Assembly: GCA_012270555.1 (NCBI GenBank)
Contig: JAAXIC010000031.1
Span: forward strand, 143,821 to 207,820
Reading direction: 5' to 3'
From: Chloroflexota bacterium
GTDB taxonomy: Bacteria > Chloroflexota > UBA11872 > VXOZ01
DNA length: 64,000 nucleotides
The stretch's first letter is position 1, and each line of letters starts with the position of its first letter. The notes beneath the pieces are model-generated. The model was not told the origin of the DNA, searched no databases, and saw nothing but the letters and a program-made list of their open reading frames with translations. Made by a program: the position numbers and the translations under genes. Below, in pieces: positions 25,859 through 35,151 of the stretch.

Positions 25859-26335
25859 TCACTCCGAACCTTGTGTGCCGCAAAGATCTCTGCGTCTGAG
25901 GAGGTCTTTATGTGTTCGTGTCACACTCGTACTACGCAGCGTCGTATATACTCTTCCTTGAACACCATCAATGATCTGGCGATTCTTAAAGTCTATTTGG
26001 AGTTCCCGGTCGTTGGTAAAGAGCAGACGCGCTCCGCTCACTTTCGCCAGAGCAAGCACGTGCTGGTCGTTTGACTTGCAGATGTGTTCGTTTTGCAGCG
26101 CTTTGGTGGCTTCTATAACCTCCCGGCTCTGAATGTCTATTGCCTTATTTGCTCTAACGAGCTCCAGAAGTAACCTCTTGAATTTCTCTGACTTCTCAAG
26201 TTCTTGGCGCAGGCCGCTACCTACTACCAATTTTCCTCTTCCTTTGGTCAGCCAGTCGAGGAAATAGGCTCCCGCTTCCGATGGCTTGTTGCCGAACAGT
26301 TGGTGCCCAACGTTAGCATCAACAATCGCGCACAT
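25859..26335 (-). CDS. PIN-like nuclease partner of AAA ATPase
   Basis: A 158-residue protein with the PIN-fold pattern: an N-terminal IVDANV (Asp for metal), a helical middle, and SNDQHVLALAKVSGARLLFTND with Asp residues in the usual C-terminal positions. PIN nucleases cut RNA or DNA with Mg2+. Its ATG follows the ATPase TAA with no gap (TAAATG), so both are translated from one transcript. The pairing suggests a two-component defence or toxin-like module. The target is unknown. Confidence 0.75.
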   Translation of the reverse strand: MCAIVDANVGHQLFGNKPSEAGAYFLDWLTKGRGKLVVGSGLRQELEKSEKFKRLLLELVRANKAIDIQSREVIEATKALQNEHICKSNDQHVLALAKVSGARLLFTNDRELQIDFKNRQIIDGVQGRVYTTLRSTSVTRTHKDLLRRRDLCGTQGSE

Positions 26336-27631
26336 TTACATTCCAATGAAGCGGCGCGTCTCGTCCAGGAAGAACTGGCGGTATCCTTCTGGCTCGTTCG
26401 AGATATTTCCATCTTCGTCCAAGCGGAGCGAGTGGATGGTCACATCAAGTTCATCTGGCTCGAAGAAGAGTATCGAAACGTCCTCTGGCTTAAGCTCGGT
26501 TTTCTTGTCACGGACGTCCATCCGCACACGGTCGAGTATATAGTCGCTGTGTGTCTCTACAATGAGTTGCCGCTCGGGGCCCGCAAGGTTGCAAAAGAGG
26601 CTGCCGAGTGCAGCTTGCGCGCTGGGATGCAAGTGCACCTCTGGCTGCTGGAGCAGGAACATCGACGGTGAGTCCACGCGCAGCAATTCGGTAAGCAGTG
26701 GCAATGCTTGGCTAACTCCATAGCCAACGTCTATGAGGTTCCGCTTGGGGCCCTTGAGTCGCCGGCCAAACTTGCGAATCTGTACCTGGAAGGGCGATCC
26801 TTCAGTTTTACCAAGTAACTTGATGTCAATTTCATCAAACAGTCCGGACTCTCTCCCAAACTCTTCGAGAGCATATCGGAGAACTGCCCATTCTTGCCTT
26901 TTGCGACTGGAGATGCTGGCAAGGTAAGTGGGTACGTATTCACCTTCAGGATCCCGCAAGGGGCGCGTTGGATCGTATGTGCGGCGAGGACGCGAACGGA
27001 TGGGCGCACTAGCATATGGTCGCTTTCCTGTGACCACCAACCGTAGAGAGTTGTTGAGGTTTTCAGCCATTGCCTCTAGCTCATTCTCTAGTTCGGGACG
27101 ACCGAACGCCGAAATAAACTCCATAAGAGGGAAGAGTATCAACTCTTCCTGCGAGAAAACCCTGTGCTCTGCAACTTTCTCGGTACTAAAATCTGGTGTG
27201 GCTAAGCGCAGCAGGAAATTGCCATCGTCTTGTTTTATTGCTTGGAACTCTATGCTTCCCCCTGTAAAGGCTCGTGTGACAGGGAAAGGGACTGCGTTGC
27301 GTTCGTCGAACATTACATAAAATAAAAAATCTTGTTTTACTTTGTTAGGGATATTGGCATCCTTGTATTCGAACTCTGCACTAAAGGAGGTAGCGTGACT
27401 GCCTCGGCCACCACGATTATGTGCAATCTCTCGAAAGGTGCCGAGGTCGTAGGGATCCTCACGGAAATCCGGTACTCGTTCCTGGAATGCCACATCCCAT
27501 AGCGCACGGATCAGCGCTAAGAATGATGTCTTCCCCGTACTGTTGTGGCCCACAAGGAGGGTGAGCGGGGCCAAGCGAGCCGACTGCTTCTCTCTGAAAC
27601 ATCGGTAGTTTTCGAGGGCTATGCGATTCAT
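26336..27631 (-). CDS. OLD/DUF3696-like AAA ATPase
   Basis: A 431-residue ATPase. ALENYRCFRE at the start and Walker A GHNSTGKTSFLALI (about 29-42) are typical of RecF/OLD-like ATPases. Late motifs are GYGVSQALPLL (signature-like), FLLQQPEVHLHPSAQA (Walker B region) and ETHSDYILDRVR (sensor). The Walker B has Gln where relatives usually have Glu. No TOPRIM domain follows; the nuclease role appears to be carried by the adjoining PIN protein. The gene is more A/T-rich in places (around 27300-27360) than its neighbours, which may mean transfer. A lone start ATG at 27631 fits the family. Confidence 0.85.
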   Translation of the reverse strand: MNRIALENYRCFREKQSARLAPLTLLVGHNSTGKTSFLALIRALWDVAFQERVPDFREDPYDLGTFREIAHNRGGRGSHATSFSAEFEYKDANIPNKVKQDFLFYVMFDERNAVPFPVTRAFTGGSIEFQAIKQDDGNFLLRLATPDFSTEKVAEHRVFSQEELILFPLMEFISAFGRPELENELEAMAENLNNSLRLVVTGKRPYASAPIRSRPRRTYDPTRPLRDPEGEYVPTYLASISSRKRQEWAVLRYALEEFGRESGLFDEIDIKLLGKTEGSPFQVQIRKFGRRLKGPKRNLIDVGYGVSQALPLLTELLRVDSPSMFLLQQPEVHLHPSAQAALGSLFCNLAGPERQLIVETHSDYILDRVRMDVRDKKTELKPEDVSILFFEPDELDVTIHSLRLDEDGNISNEPEGYRQFFLDETRRFIGM

Positions 27632-27764
27632 TGTTCGATTCTAACAACCGCATGTATGGGTTACAAGGTTCACGTCAAGAATACCCGCCTTGACGTAAAT
27701 CGGTCGCTATGCAAAGATAGTAGGCGTCCCCGTAGTGTACACGTCGCCTCCCCTCTATTTGTCA

Positions 27765-28193
27765 ATGTCTTTTCAAGAGACGCCCTCAGAGCCGCCGCTC
27801 AAGCTCTTCACGTTGCAAGAAGCCAACGCCCTCTTGCCGCGCATACGTGCAATCGTCGCCCGTCTCCAGGAGATCTACGTTCTGTTTCAGCAACTCGCTG
27901 AAGGAAAGTCCTATCCTGCCTCATTGCAGCGCAGCAACGGCTACCCGAGGCCGGATGTGGCGTCGGCTTTGCCGCAGTTGCGTGAAATCCAAGCCCTGCG
28001 CGATGAGGCCGAGGCGTTGATCAAGGAAATCGTGGAACAGGGCGTTGCGCTCAAGGACATCGAGCAGGGGTTGATTGACTTCCCGGCTGAACGCGATGGT
28101 CGCATCGTCTATCTCTGCTGGAAGCACGGCGAGGACGAGATTCGCTTCTGGCATGAACTCGATACCGGTTTCGCGGGGAGACAACCCCTCTAG
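27765..28193 (+). CDS. DUF2203 protein
   Basis: A 142-residue protein. FTLQEANALLPRIRAIVARL at the start and GLIDFPAERDGRIVYLCWKHG with FWHELDTGFAGR at the end are diagnostic of DUF2203, found widely in Chloroflexi, Deinococcus and Gram-positive lineages. The N-terminal half looks like a long helical hairpin. Function is unknown. The ATG at 27765 is preferred to a GTG at 27735. Confidence 0.85.
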   Translation: MSFQETPSEPPLKLFTLQEANALLPRIRAIVARLQEIYVLFQQLAEGKSYPASLQRSNGYPRPDVASALPQLREIQALRDEAEALIKEIVEQGVALKDIEQGLIDFPAERDGRIVYLCWKHGEDEIRFWHELDTGFAGRQPL

Positions 28194-28249
28194 GAGACCT
28201 GTGCGTGACTTTGACGAACACGCTGAATGAGGCTGGGACGGTTAAGATT

Positions 28250-28372
28250 CCCCTCACCCCGGCCCTCTCCCCAGGGAGAGGGGGTCTTCCCCCCGGCCGG
28301 CACGGGCCGTGCGAAAGTCTCTCCTCAGGGAGAGGGAGTCTTCTCCCCTGCTGGCACGGTTCGTGCATTGGA
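28250..28372. repeat. dispersed repeat plus a 55-bp tandem duplication
   Basis: The unit at 28250-28284 closely matches the one at 21567-21599 in moeA. Positions 28264-28317 and 28319-28372 are two diverged copies of one unit (both contain ctctcc, cagggagaggg, gtctt and ggcacgg). The region lies between DUF2203 and the exporter start and has no gene of its own. Confidence 0.65.
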
Positions 28373-28443
28373 GTGGAAGTCCGCGCATGCCCCGTACCCC
28401 GATATTGGGGCCTCCTCTGGGGAAAGATGGCACAGACTGTCTT

Positions 28444-30234
28444 ATGAACATTCTCCGTCGCCTCATAGCCGCGTCGTTCAAGTACCGCGGCTTTGCCTTA
28501 CTCGCCTATGGCTCGTGGCTTGTCAGCACGGTGTTGAGCTTGGTCACCCCTGCGCTCTTCAAGGAGATCATCGACAACGGCTTGACGCCCGGCGACCTCC
28601 GGTACATTGGCATCATGGGCGGCGTCATCTTGGCGGCTTCATTGCTTGCCGCGCTCTTCCTCTTTGGCCAGGCGTTCTTCACTGCTGTCGTCTCCCAGAG
28701 AACCGGCTACCAATTGCGCGCGCAACTCTACGATCACCTGCAACACCTCTCTTTTGGCTTCCACGACAGAATCCAGGCCGGGGAGATGATCTCCGTTGCC
28801 TTGAGCGACATCGAGTTGGTGCAGGGCTTCGGTACCCAAGCCGTCATCAATATCCTCGACACGTTTCTCCGCTATGCCATCGTGCTCGGCATCATGTTCT
28901 GGCTGAGCGGTGAACTCGCCCTCTGGTCACTGCCGCTTCTCCCCATTCTGGCTGTTGTCTCTTGGGTCTACGACAAGAAGGTGCGACCGGCGTACAGTTG
29001 GATTCGGCAGCAGCGGGAGCGGGTGGTCATCGCCTTGGAGGAGGCCATCAACGGCGCCCGTGTGGTGAAGGCCTTTGTGCGGGAATCGCACGAACAGGAG
29101 AAGTTCGAGGGCGAAGGTCGCGAACTCGTGCGTCTCATGATGCGGGCCGTGAACGTCAATGCATGGCTGGGCCTGCTCATGAACATGGTCTCGGTGCTCG
29201 GCGTCGTCATCGTGCTGTGGCTGGGAGGACGGTTGGTCATTGGCGGCGATCTCTCGATCGGCGCGCTCGTGGCATTTGTCACTTACTTTCAGATGCTCGT
29301 AGGTCCTACCCAGCAGCTCCCCGGGATTATGGACAGCATTGCCACGAGCATTACCAGCGGTGAACGCTTCTACGGCGTGCTGGATACCCGCTCACCGGTG
29401 CGAGACCTGACCGGCGCGCACGAACTGCCGCCGGTGACGGGCCACGTGGTGTTTCAGGACGTGACGTTCGAGTATCAGCGCGGCTATGCCGTGCTGGAAG
29501 ATGTCAACGTTGAGGCCGCGCCGGGCCAGATGATCGCCATCGTGGGGCCCACCGGTAGCGGTAAGAGCACGCTGCTCTATCTGATCGCCCGGTTCTATGA
29601 CGTCCGTGAGGGGTCGGTCAAAGTCGACGGCCACGACGTGCGGGACGTGACCCAGAATTCTCTGCGACAGCAGGTCGGCATCGCGCTCCAAGAGCCCATG
29701 CTGTTTGCGGACACCATGGCGAACAACATCGCGTACGGACGACCTAACGCGAGCATGGAAGAGATCATCGCCGCGGCCAAGGCCGCCCAAGCCCATGACT
29801 TCATCATGGAATTCCCCAACGGCTACCAACACCGCATTGGCGAACGAGGCGCCGGTCTCTCCGGCGGGCAGCGGCAGCGCACCGCGCTCGCGCGCACGCT
29901 GCTCCTGCGGCGTCCCATCATCATGCTGGACGATGCGACCGCCAGCGTCGATACGGAGACGGAGTACAGAATCTATGAGGGTCTGAAGAACTATGCCGAC
30001 AACTGCACCAAATTCGTGGTGGCCCAACGCGTCTCGACCATCAAGGAAGCGGACCTGATTCTCGTCATGGAGAAGGGCCGCATCGTCGACCGGGGGACCC
30101 ACGAGGAACTCATACAACGTGAGGGATTCTACGCGCGCATCTATGACATCCAACTCCGGGACCAGGAGCGCATGGCCGCGCTAGCGCGTGAAGCGGGCTG
30201 GGGCGCGAACGGAGATGAAACAACCCATGGCTGA
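28444..30234 (+). CDS. heterodimeric ABC exporter, subunit 1
   Basis: A 596-residue half-transporter: six membrane helices (about 1-300) followed by an ATPase domain. Walker A GPTGSGKST (about residue 366 on), signature LSGGQRQR and Walker B IIMLDDATASVD are present. The catalytic Glu after Walker B is replaced by Asp (LDDAT), the mark of the degenerate-site subunit in heterodimeric exporters such as TM287/288. It overlaps the second half-transporter. Substrate may be a drug or lipid; unknown. Confidence 0.9.
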   Translation: MNILRRLIAASFKYRGFALLAYGSWLVSTVLSLVTPALFKEIIDNGLTPGDLRYIGIMGGVILAASLLAALFLFGQAFFTAVVSQRTGYQLRAQLYDHLQHLSFGFHDRIQAGEMISVALSDIELVQGFGTQAVINILDTFLRYAIVLGIMFWLSGELALWSLPLLPILAVVSWVYDKKVRPAYSWIRQQRERVVIALEEAINGARVVKAFVRESHEQEKFEGEGRELVRLMMRAVNVNAWLGLLMNMVSVLGVVIVLWLGGRLVIGGDLSIGALVAFVTYFQMLVGPTQQLPGIMDSIATSITSGERFYGVLDTRSPVRDLTGAHELPPVTGHVVFQDVTFEYQRGYAVLEDVNVEAAPGQMIAIVGPTGSGKSTLLYLIARFYDVREGSVKVDGHDVRDVTQNSLRQQVGIALQEPMLFADTMANNIAYGRPNASMEEIIAAAKAAQAHDFIMEFPNGYQHRIGERGAGLSGGQRQRTALARTLLLRRPIIMLDDATASVDTETEYRIYEGLKNYADNCTKFVVAQRVSTIKEADLILVMEKGRIVDRGTHEELIQREGFYARIYDIQLRDQERMAALAREAGWGANGDETTHG

Positions 30235-32068
30235 GCGCGCGCAACAGTCGTCGCCCCCTGCGACCGACAGCAGCCAGAAGCCGGGCAAGCCTCCCGCAGA
30301 GTTGGCCGACGACGAGGAAGTGATCAAGAGCGAGTTCGATCTCAAGATCATCGCGCGCATGTTCGGCTATACGGCCGGGTTCCGACCGCAAATTGCGGGG
30401 GCGGTTGTCGTCACGTTCATCTACACGGTGGCCAGCGTGCTCAGGCCCTACTTGCTCAAGCTCGCTATCGACGGTCCCCTCGCGACCGGCGATCTGCGCG
30501 GACTTGACATACTTGTCCTACTCTACCTGTTTGCCGGACTCATCCTCTTTAGCGCCATGGGAGCGCGCCGGTGGCTCCTAAGCTGGCTAGGCCAGCAGTT
30601 GCTCTTTTCGCTGCGGCAGGGCCTCTTCGAGCACCTTCAACGGCTTTCGCTGGGGTTCTACGACCGCAATCGCGCGGGACGCATCATCACCCGCGTCACC
30701 AGTGACGTACGTGACATCAATCGGCTCGTGACGGAAGGCATTGTGAACACCGCCACGGACCTCTTCGTCCTGGTGGGCATCCTCTTCATGATGCTTTACA
30801 TGCACTGGCAACTGGCGCTCTTGACCTTCATCGTCTTGCCCGGTCTCATTGCCGTGGCTTTCTACTTCAAGGGTAAGTCCCGCAGCGCCTGGCGTGTGGC
30901 GAGAGAGGACCGCAGCGTGATGAACGGCAATTTTGCCGAGAGCATCCTCGGCGTGCGGGTCACCCAAGCGTACACGCGTCAGGCGGAGAATCTGCGCCGC
31001 TTTCAGGAGCTGAGCGATCGCTACGTCGGCTCCACGCTCAGGGCAAACGGCCTTTCGGCTGCGTTTTCTCCGACTGTGAGTATTATCAATGCGGTTGCCA
31101 TCGTGATCATCATCTGGTTTGGGGGTGTGGCCGTCGTCCAAGGGACGATCACGCTGGGCATCGTGGTGGCCTTCCTCACCTACGTACAACGCTTCTTCCA
31201 ACCCTTACAGAGCATCTCGGCGAGGTTCGACCAGATGCAGTCGGCAATGGCGGCAAGCGAACGGGTGTTCGCGCTCCTTGACCAGGAGCCGGATATCGTC
31301 AACGCGCCGGATGCCAAGTCTCTGCCGGCGGTGCGCGGCCATGTACGCTTCGACAATGTCGTCTTCGAGTATGTCGAGAATACGCCTGTGCTGCACGGCA
31401 TTTCACTGGAGGCCCAGCCGGGCGAGCTCATCGCTATTGTAGGGCACACGGGCGCGGGCAAGACCTCGATCATCAACGTGCTTTGCCGCTTTTACGACAT
31501 AAAATCGGGTGCGGTCACTATCGACGGCTACGACATTGGCAGTGTCACTGTCGAAAGCCTGCGCGAGCAGATTGGGCTTGTCTTGCAGGAACCCTTCCTC
31601 TTCTCCGGTACGGTCAAGGAGAACATCCGCTACGGCAGGCTCGATGCGACGGATGAGGAAATCGAGGTGGCGGCCAAGGCAGTACGCCTTCATGACTTTG
31701 TAGAGGCACAACCCTTTCGCTATGAAACATTGGTTGGTGAGCGGGGCACGCAACTCTCCATCGGCCAGCGGCAACTGCTCTCATTTGCGCGGGCCCTGAT
31801 CGCCGATCCGCGAATTCTCGTGTTGGATGAAGCTACGTCAAGCGTCGATACAGAAACCGAACAGCAGATTCAGGAGGCCCTCGCGCTGCTCATGCAGGGC
31901 CGCACAAGCTTTGTGATCGCTCACCGCTTGTCCACCATCCAGAATGCCACCCAAGTCATCGTCATGGACAAGGGTAAGATTGTCGAGAAGGGAACGCACC
32001 AGGAACTGCTGCGGCAGCGAGGCACCTACTTCCAACTCTACACGATGCAGTTCGCCGATCAGGAATAG
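30227..32068 (+). CDS. heterodimeric ABC exporter, subunit 2
   Basis: About 613 residues from the ATG at 30227, overlapping subunit 1 by eight bases; GTG 30188 and ATG 30215 are alternatives. After a Pro/Ser-rich cytosolic lead come six membrane helices and the ATPase. Walker A is GHTGAGKTS, Walker B ILVLDEATSSVD with the normal Glu, but the signature reads LSIGQRQ in place of LSGGQ. Together with the Asp of subunit 1, one composite site is degenerate and the other canonical. Confidence 0.9.
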   Translation: MAERAQQSSPPATDSSQKPGKPPAELADDEEVIKSEFDLKIIARMFGYTAGFRPQIAGAVVVTFIYTVASVLRPYLLKLAIDGPLATGDLRGLDILVLLYLFAGLILFSAMGARRWLLSWLGQQLLFSLRQGLFEHLQRLSLGFYDRNRAGRIITRVTSDVRDINRLVTEGIVNTATDLFVLVGILFMMLYMHWQLALLTFIVLPGLIAVAFYFKGKSRSAWRVAREDRSVMNGNFAESILGVRVTQAYTRQAENLRRFQELSDRYVGSTLRANGLSAAFSPTVSIINAVAIVIIIWFGGVAVVQGTITLGIVVAFLTYVQRFFQPLQSISARFDQMQSAMAASERVFALLDQEPDIVNAPDAKSLPAVRGHVRFDNVVFEYVENTPVLHGISLEAQPGELIAIVGHTGAGKTSIINVLCRFYDIKSGAVTIDGYDIGSVTVESLREQIGLVLQEPFLFSGTVKENIRYGRLDATDEEIEVAAKAVRLHDFVEAQPFRYETLVGERGTQLSIGQRQLLSFARALIADPRILVLDEATSSVDTETEQQIQEALALLMQGRTSFVIAHRLSTIQNATQVIVMDKGKIVEKGTHQELLRQRGTYFQLYTMQFADQE

Positions 32069-32088
32069 GCAGCTAAGCAAGCGCAGTT

Positions 32089-33033
32089 CTAACCTGCAGT
32101 GGATCCCGGTTCGGTTGCGGCATTATGAACCGCGTCCTCGCGCTCCCGACGCCATAACAGGGCGAAGGCGATGAACGCCAATAGAGTGAGCGGCACAAGC
32201 CCGGTGACACCAAGCGGCGCCCGAATGAGAGAATCGGCATCCAGCAAGAGGAGCAGCGGCAAGCCGGCGGTTGCATTAATGAGGCCGTGACCAAACGCGG
32301 CAGCCAACACGCTCTTTGTCTCTTGGCGCAGCCACGTGAGTATTACGCTCCACCCAACGGTGAACCAGACCATCAGGAGCACGCCCAAGTAGGGATGACC
32401 GGGGTAGTTATAGCCCATGTAGATTGCCGGCGCGTGCCATATACCCCAGATCAAGCCAATGACAAGGCTCGCGCGACCCATGCCGAGCGGCGCCAACTTC
32501 GCCAGCAGATAGCCGCGCCAACCAAGTTCCTCGCCGAGAGCAAAGAGACTGTTGAAAAGCGCCGCAAGTGTAAAGCTGCCGATTATGGTGACGAACGTTA
32601 CAAGTATTGGGTCGTTAAAGGGATAAGGCTCGTCTACGATTTCGCTGCTCAACGGTTCAAGCGCCGCGTTGATCTCCTGGAATCCCAGTCCAACGCTGAG
32701 GACCATGGCCGCGATGAGAAAGAGTACCACGAAAATGTAGATGCTGCCGTAGCGGTCAAGGTTGCCGCGCTGCATGCCAAGCTCGCGCGCGGACATTGGC
32801 GTAATGTAGCGGCTGCAAATGATCGCGCCGACGCCCGGTCCCCACATAGCCAGCAGCGAGCCGACGGTAAATACGAATAAGTTTTCCAGGCCGCCCAAGA
32901 GGTAGACAACCGCCCATATTCCCCAGGTCAGGCCGAAGGCCAAGCCGAGGAATACGCCAATCCCGCGCCACTCGATTGCGGGTGTGGCGCTAGTCTGCTC
33001 AGGTTGCCTTGCAGGCGGCTGGCTTGGCTGCAT
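32089..33033 (-). CDS. CPBP-family intramembrane metalloprotease
   Basis: A 314-residue multi-span protein with the three CPBP/Abi motifs: EELGWRGYL (Glu-Glu and Arg), WGIWHAP (His) and FGHGLINA (His and Asn). The family includes Rce1-like prenyl-protein proteases and bacteriocin-immunity proteins. A cytosolic Gln/Pro-rich N-terminus precedes the first helix. It is convergent with the exporter gene, 20 bases away. Target is unknown. Confidence 0.88.
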   Translation of the reverse strand: MQPSQPPARQPEQTSATPAIEWRGIGVFLGLAFGLTWGIWAVVYLLGGLENLFVFTVGSLLAMWGPGVGAIICSRYITPMSARELGMQRGNLDRYGSIYIFVVLFLIAAMVLSVGLGFQEINAALEPLSSEIVDEPYPFNDPILVTFVTIIGSFTLAALFNSLFALGEELGWRGYLLAKLAPLGMGRASLVIGLIWGIWHAPAIYMGYNYPGHPYLGVLLMVWFTVGWSVILTWLRQETKSVLAAAFGHGLINATAGLPLLLLLDADSLIRAPLGVTGLVPLTLLAFIAFALLWRREREDAVHNAATEPGSTAG

Positions 33034-33045
33034 TCTGTTGGTTTT

Positions 33046-34149
33046 CTACCGCTGTAAGATCGCAGGCCGTGCGATGGTCTTGCCTTGCCACTCCACCGAG
33101 TGCATCGGCCAATCTGTGGAGGCCGCTGAAAGCACTTCTATGCCCTCCGCCGTAACCAGGGTCGTGTCCTCGCTCTTGACGCCTGCGATACTTGGATTCC
33201 ACGCAAAGGCTTGATTCAACTGTATCACCTCTTGGCTTGCGGGCGAGGCCTTATAGTCACGGGACTCGTAGCCACACGCGCCACCTTGGTGATGGAACCG
33301 CCATTCGTCCGCGTACCCAGCCTTTGAGTACTCATTCACGGCGTCGGCAAACACATCGCTCGCCGGGCGGCCCGGCACCGAACCGAGAATGAAGGCCGCA
33401 TCAACCTGTGCGCACGCGGCTGACTTTGCCTGGATCTCCGCTGGGATGTCCCCGAAATGTACTAAGCGCGAGACTGAGCAGATCAGACCGTGCTGGCGGG
33501 CGCACAGCACGAGCATGGCGTACTTGTCCAGTTGCTTTGCCGTGGGAATGGGATGCCGGTAACGAAAGATGCGCTCATCGGTGGCCACGAGCGTCAGCGC
33601 CGCTTGGATCCCCTGAGCAATGGCTTTGCCGGCGATGAGGCTAGCGATGGCATGCTCCGTCATGCCGGGCGCGATCTCGTGGGCGGCCAGTTCGAGTACC
33701 TGTGCGGCCGCCTGGCCCAGCGCGCGATAGCGCTCGATCTCTTGCGGCATTAACTGAAAGCGCAGCCGGGCAATATCACTGGCTAGCTTCTGTGCGCCCG
33801 GAATGTCGGTGTCGGTGCCGGTGCGCTTGCCTTGCGCGACCGTGTTCCAGTGCACCACTTGGGGCCGGTCGACGTGCCAGTATGGGGCAACGGGGGTCCA
33901 CGCCGGGGGCACGAGGCCTTCTTCATTTTGAAAGCGCGGCATCTCGATGCGGTCCGCCACCAATGCTTTTTCAGCGGGCGTGTAGATCAGGTGGGCTCCG
34001 GCGTGTTCCGTAGCAATCATGATGAACCCGTCGCGCCCGCCCGTTGCCCAGGCAAAGTTCGCCAGACGCCCTAGCACTAAGGCATCGAGACTATGGTCTT
34101 CCAGGAATTCGGCAATACGTTCATGTTTTGCTTCTAATTCATCAACCAT
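33046..34149 (-). CDS. M24-family (Xaa-Pro peptidase/creatinase-like) protein lacking metal ligands
   Basis: A 367-residue pita-bread-fold protein with the creatinase N-terminal domain and the M24 C-terminal domain. The first metal-ligand Asp positions read Cys216 and Ser225 (LVLCARQHG and CSVSRLVH), and the first Glu position falls in AWNPSIAG (Asn318). His286/287 in FHHQGGACG and Glu328 in KSEDT are kept. A classical di-metal peptidase is therefore unlikely; a metal-free hydrolase like creatinase, or a non-catalytic role, is possible. It follows CPBP by 12 bases on the same strand. Confidence 0.8.
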   Translation of the reverse strand: MVDELEAKHERIAEFLEDHSLDALVLGRLANFAWATGGRDGFIMIATEHAGAHLIYTPAEKALVADRIEMPRFQNEEGLVPPAWTPVAPYWHVDRPQVVHWNTVAQGKRTGTDTDIPGAQKLASDIARLRFQLMPQEIERYRALGQAAAQVLELAAHEIAPGMTEHAIASLIAGKAIAQGIQAALTLVATDERIFRYRHPIPTAKQLDKYAMLVLCARQHGLICSVSRLVHFGDIPAEIQAKSAACAQVDAAFILGSVPGRPASDVFADAVNEYSKAGYADEWRFHHQGGACGYESRDYKASPASQEVIQLNQAFAWNPSIAGVKSEDTTLVTAEGIEVLSAASTDWPMHSVEWQGKTIARPAILQR

Positions 34150-34236
34150 TGGTATTCCTCTCGCTCCAAGACAATCCTCTGCTCTAGTTCGTTCACTTGT
34201 CAGCCCAGCGTCGGCTCCGGGAAACCGGAATGGCCC

Positions 34237-34866
34237 CTATGCGTCCCATGCATATTGTCGTATGAATGCCCGTGCGTTCTCAAGGGCTCGGGCGCGATGG
34301 CTGATGCGATTCTTCTCGTCTGCCGCAAGTTCCGCCATCGTTCGGTTCTGCTCAGGAAGAAAGAAGAGCGGGTCGTAGCCAAATCCGCCGCTGCCGCGGG
34401 GCTGATCCGCAATGAGGCCGTCACATGTGCCGTTCGCAGTGCACAGCACCTCTCCGCCCTTTGCCAGCGCCATTACGCACCGAAAGCGCGCTGCTCGCTG
34501 GGGCCAAGGAACGCCCCTGAGGTCTTGGAGCAGTCTGGCGTTGTTTGCTTGGGCGTTGCCCGCGGGACCGCTGTAGCGCTTTGACAGCACCCCGGGTCTG
34601 CCGCCGAGTGCGTCAACCTCCAGGCCGGAATCCTCCCCTAACACCAGATGCGGCGTTTGCCCCGCCACAAACAGCGCCTTGTGCGTGGCGTTTTCAAGAA
34701 AAGTTGCGTATGGCTCATCCTCAGGCAGTGCGAGGCCGAGGTCGGTGGCGGTTGCGAGCGCTATGGGAACGTCCTGCAAGAGGCGCCGCAGTTCCTCAAC
34801 CTTGCCGGGGTTTCCCGTGGCAAGAACGAGCAGCGGCTGTGGGCGTTGTTTCGATGTGCTTTCCAT
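34237..34866 (-). CDS. rdgB: non-canonical purine NTP pyrophosphatase
   Basis: A 209-residue Ham1/RdgB protein that hydrolyses dITP and XTP to keep damaged purines out of nucleic acids. LATGNPGKVEEL at the start, EDSGLEVDALGGRPGVLSKRY and GFGYDPLFFLPE are the family motifs. The start ATG at 34866 is the only good one. It lies upstream of the M24-like gene on the same strand. Confidence 0.95.
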   Translation of the reverse strand: MESTSKQRPQPLLVLATGNPGKVEELRRLLQDVPIALATATDLGLALPEDEPYATFLENATHKALFVAGQTPHLVLGEDSGLEVDALGGRPGVLSKRYSGPAGNAQANNARLLQDLRGVPWPQRAARFRCVMALAKGGEVLCTANGTCDGLIADQPRGSGGFGYDPLFFLPEQNRTMAELAADEKNRISHRARALENARAFIRQYAWDA

Positions 34867-35151
34867 ATACGCCGATATGGATTCTCTAGTGGTTGGTTGC
34901 TTCTACAGGCTCAGGAAAATAGCGCTGGCTGAGGTCTTGCTGAGCGATATGCAAGCAGCCGTTTTGGACAAGAACGGACGTGTTTGCTAGCGGCAGACTG
35001 CTCAAAAGACACAGGCGGGCCGGTTCTTTAACTCAGTGGAGCGGCTAGGCACGAGACCTGTTGCGGTGGTGCAGCAAGGAGGAAGATTCGGACGGGTCTC
35101 TTTCCCTATAGTTGGAGCGGCTAAGGTCAGTCTCACCCGCACGGCAGCGGT

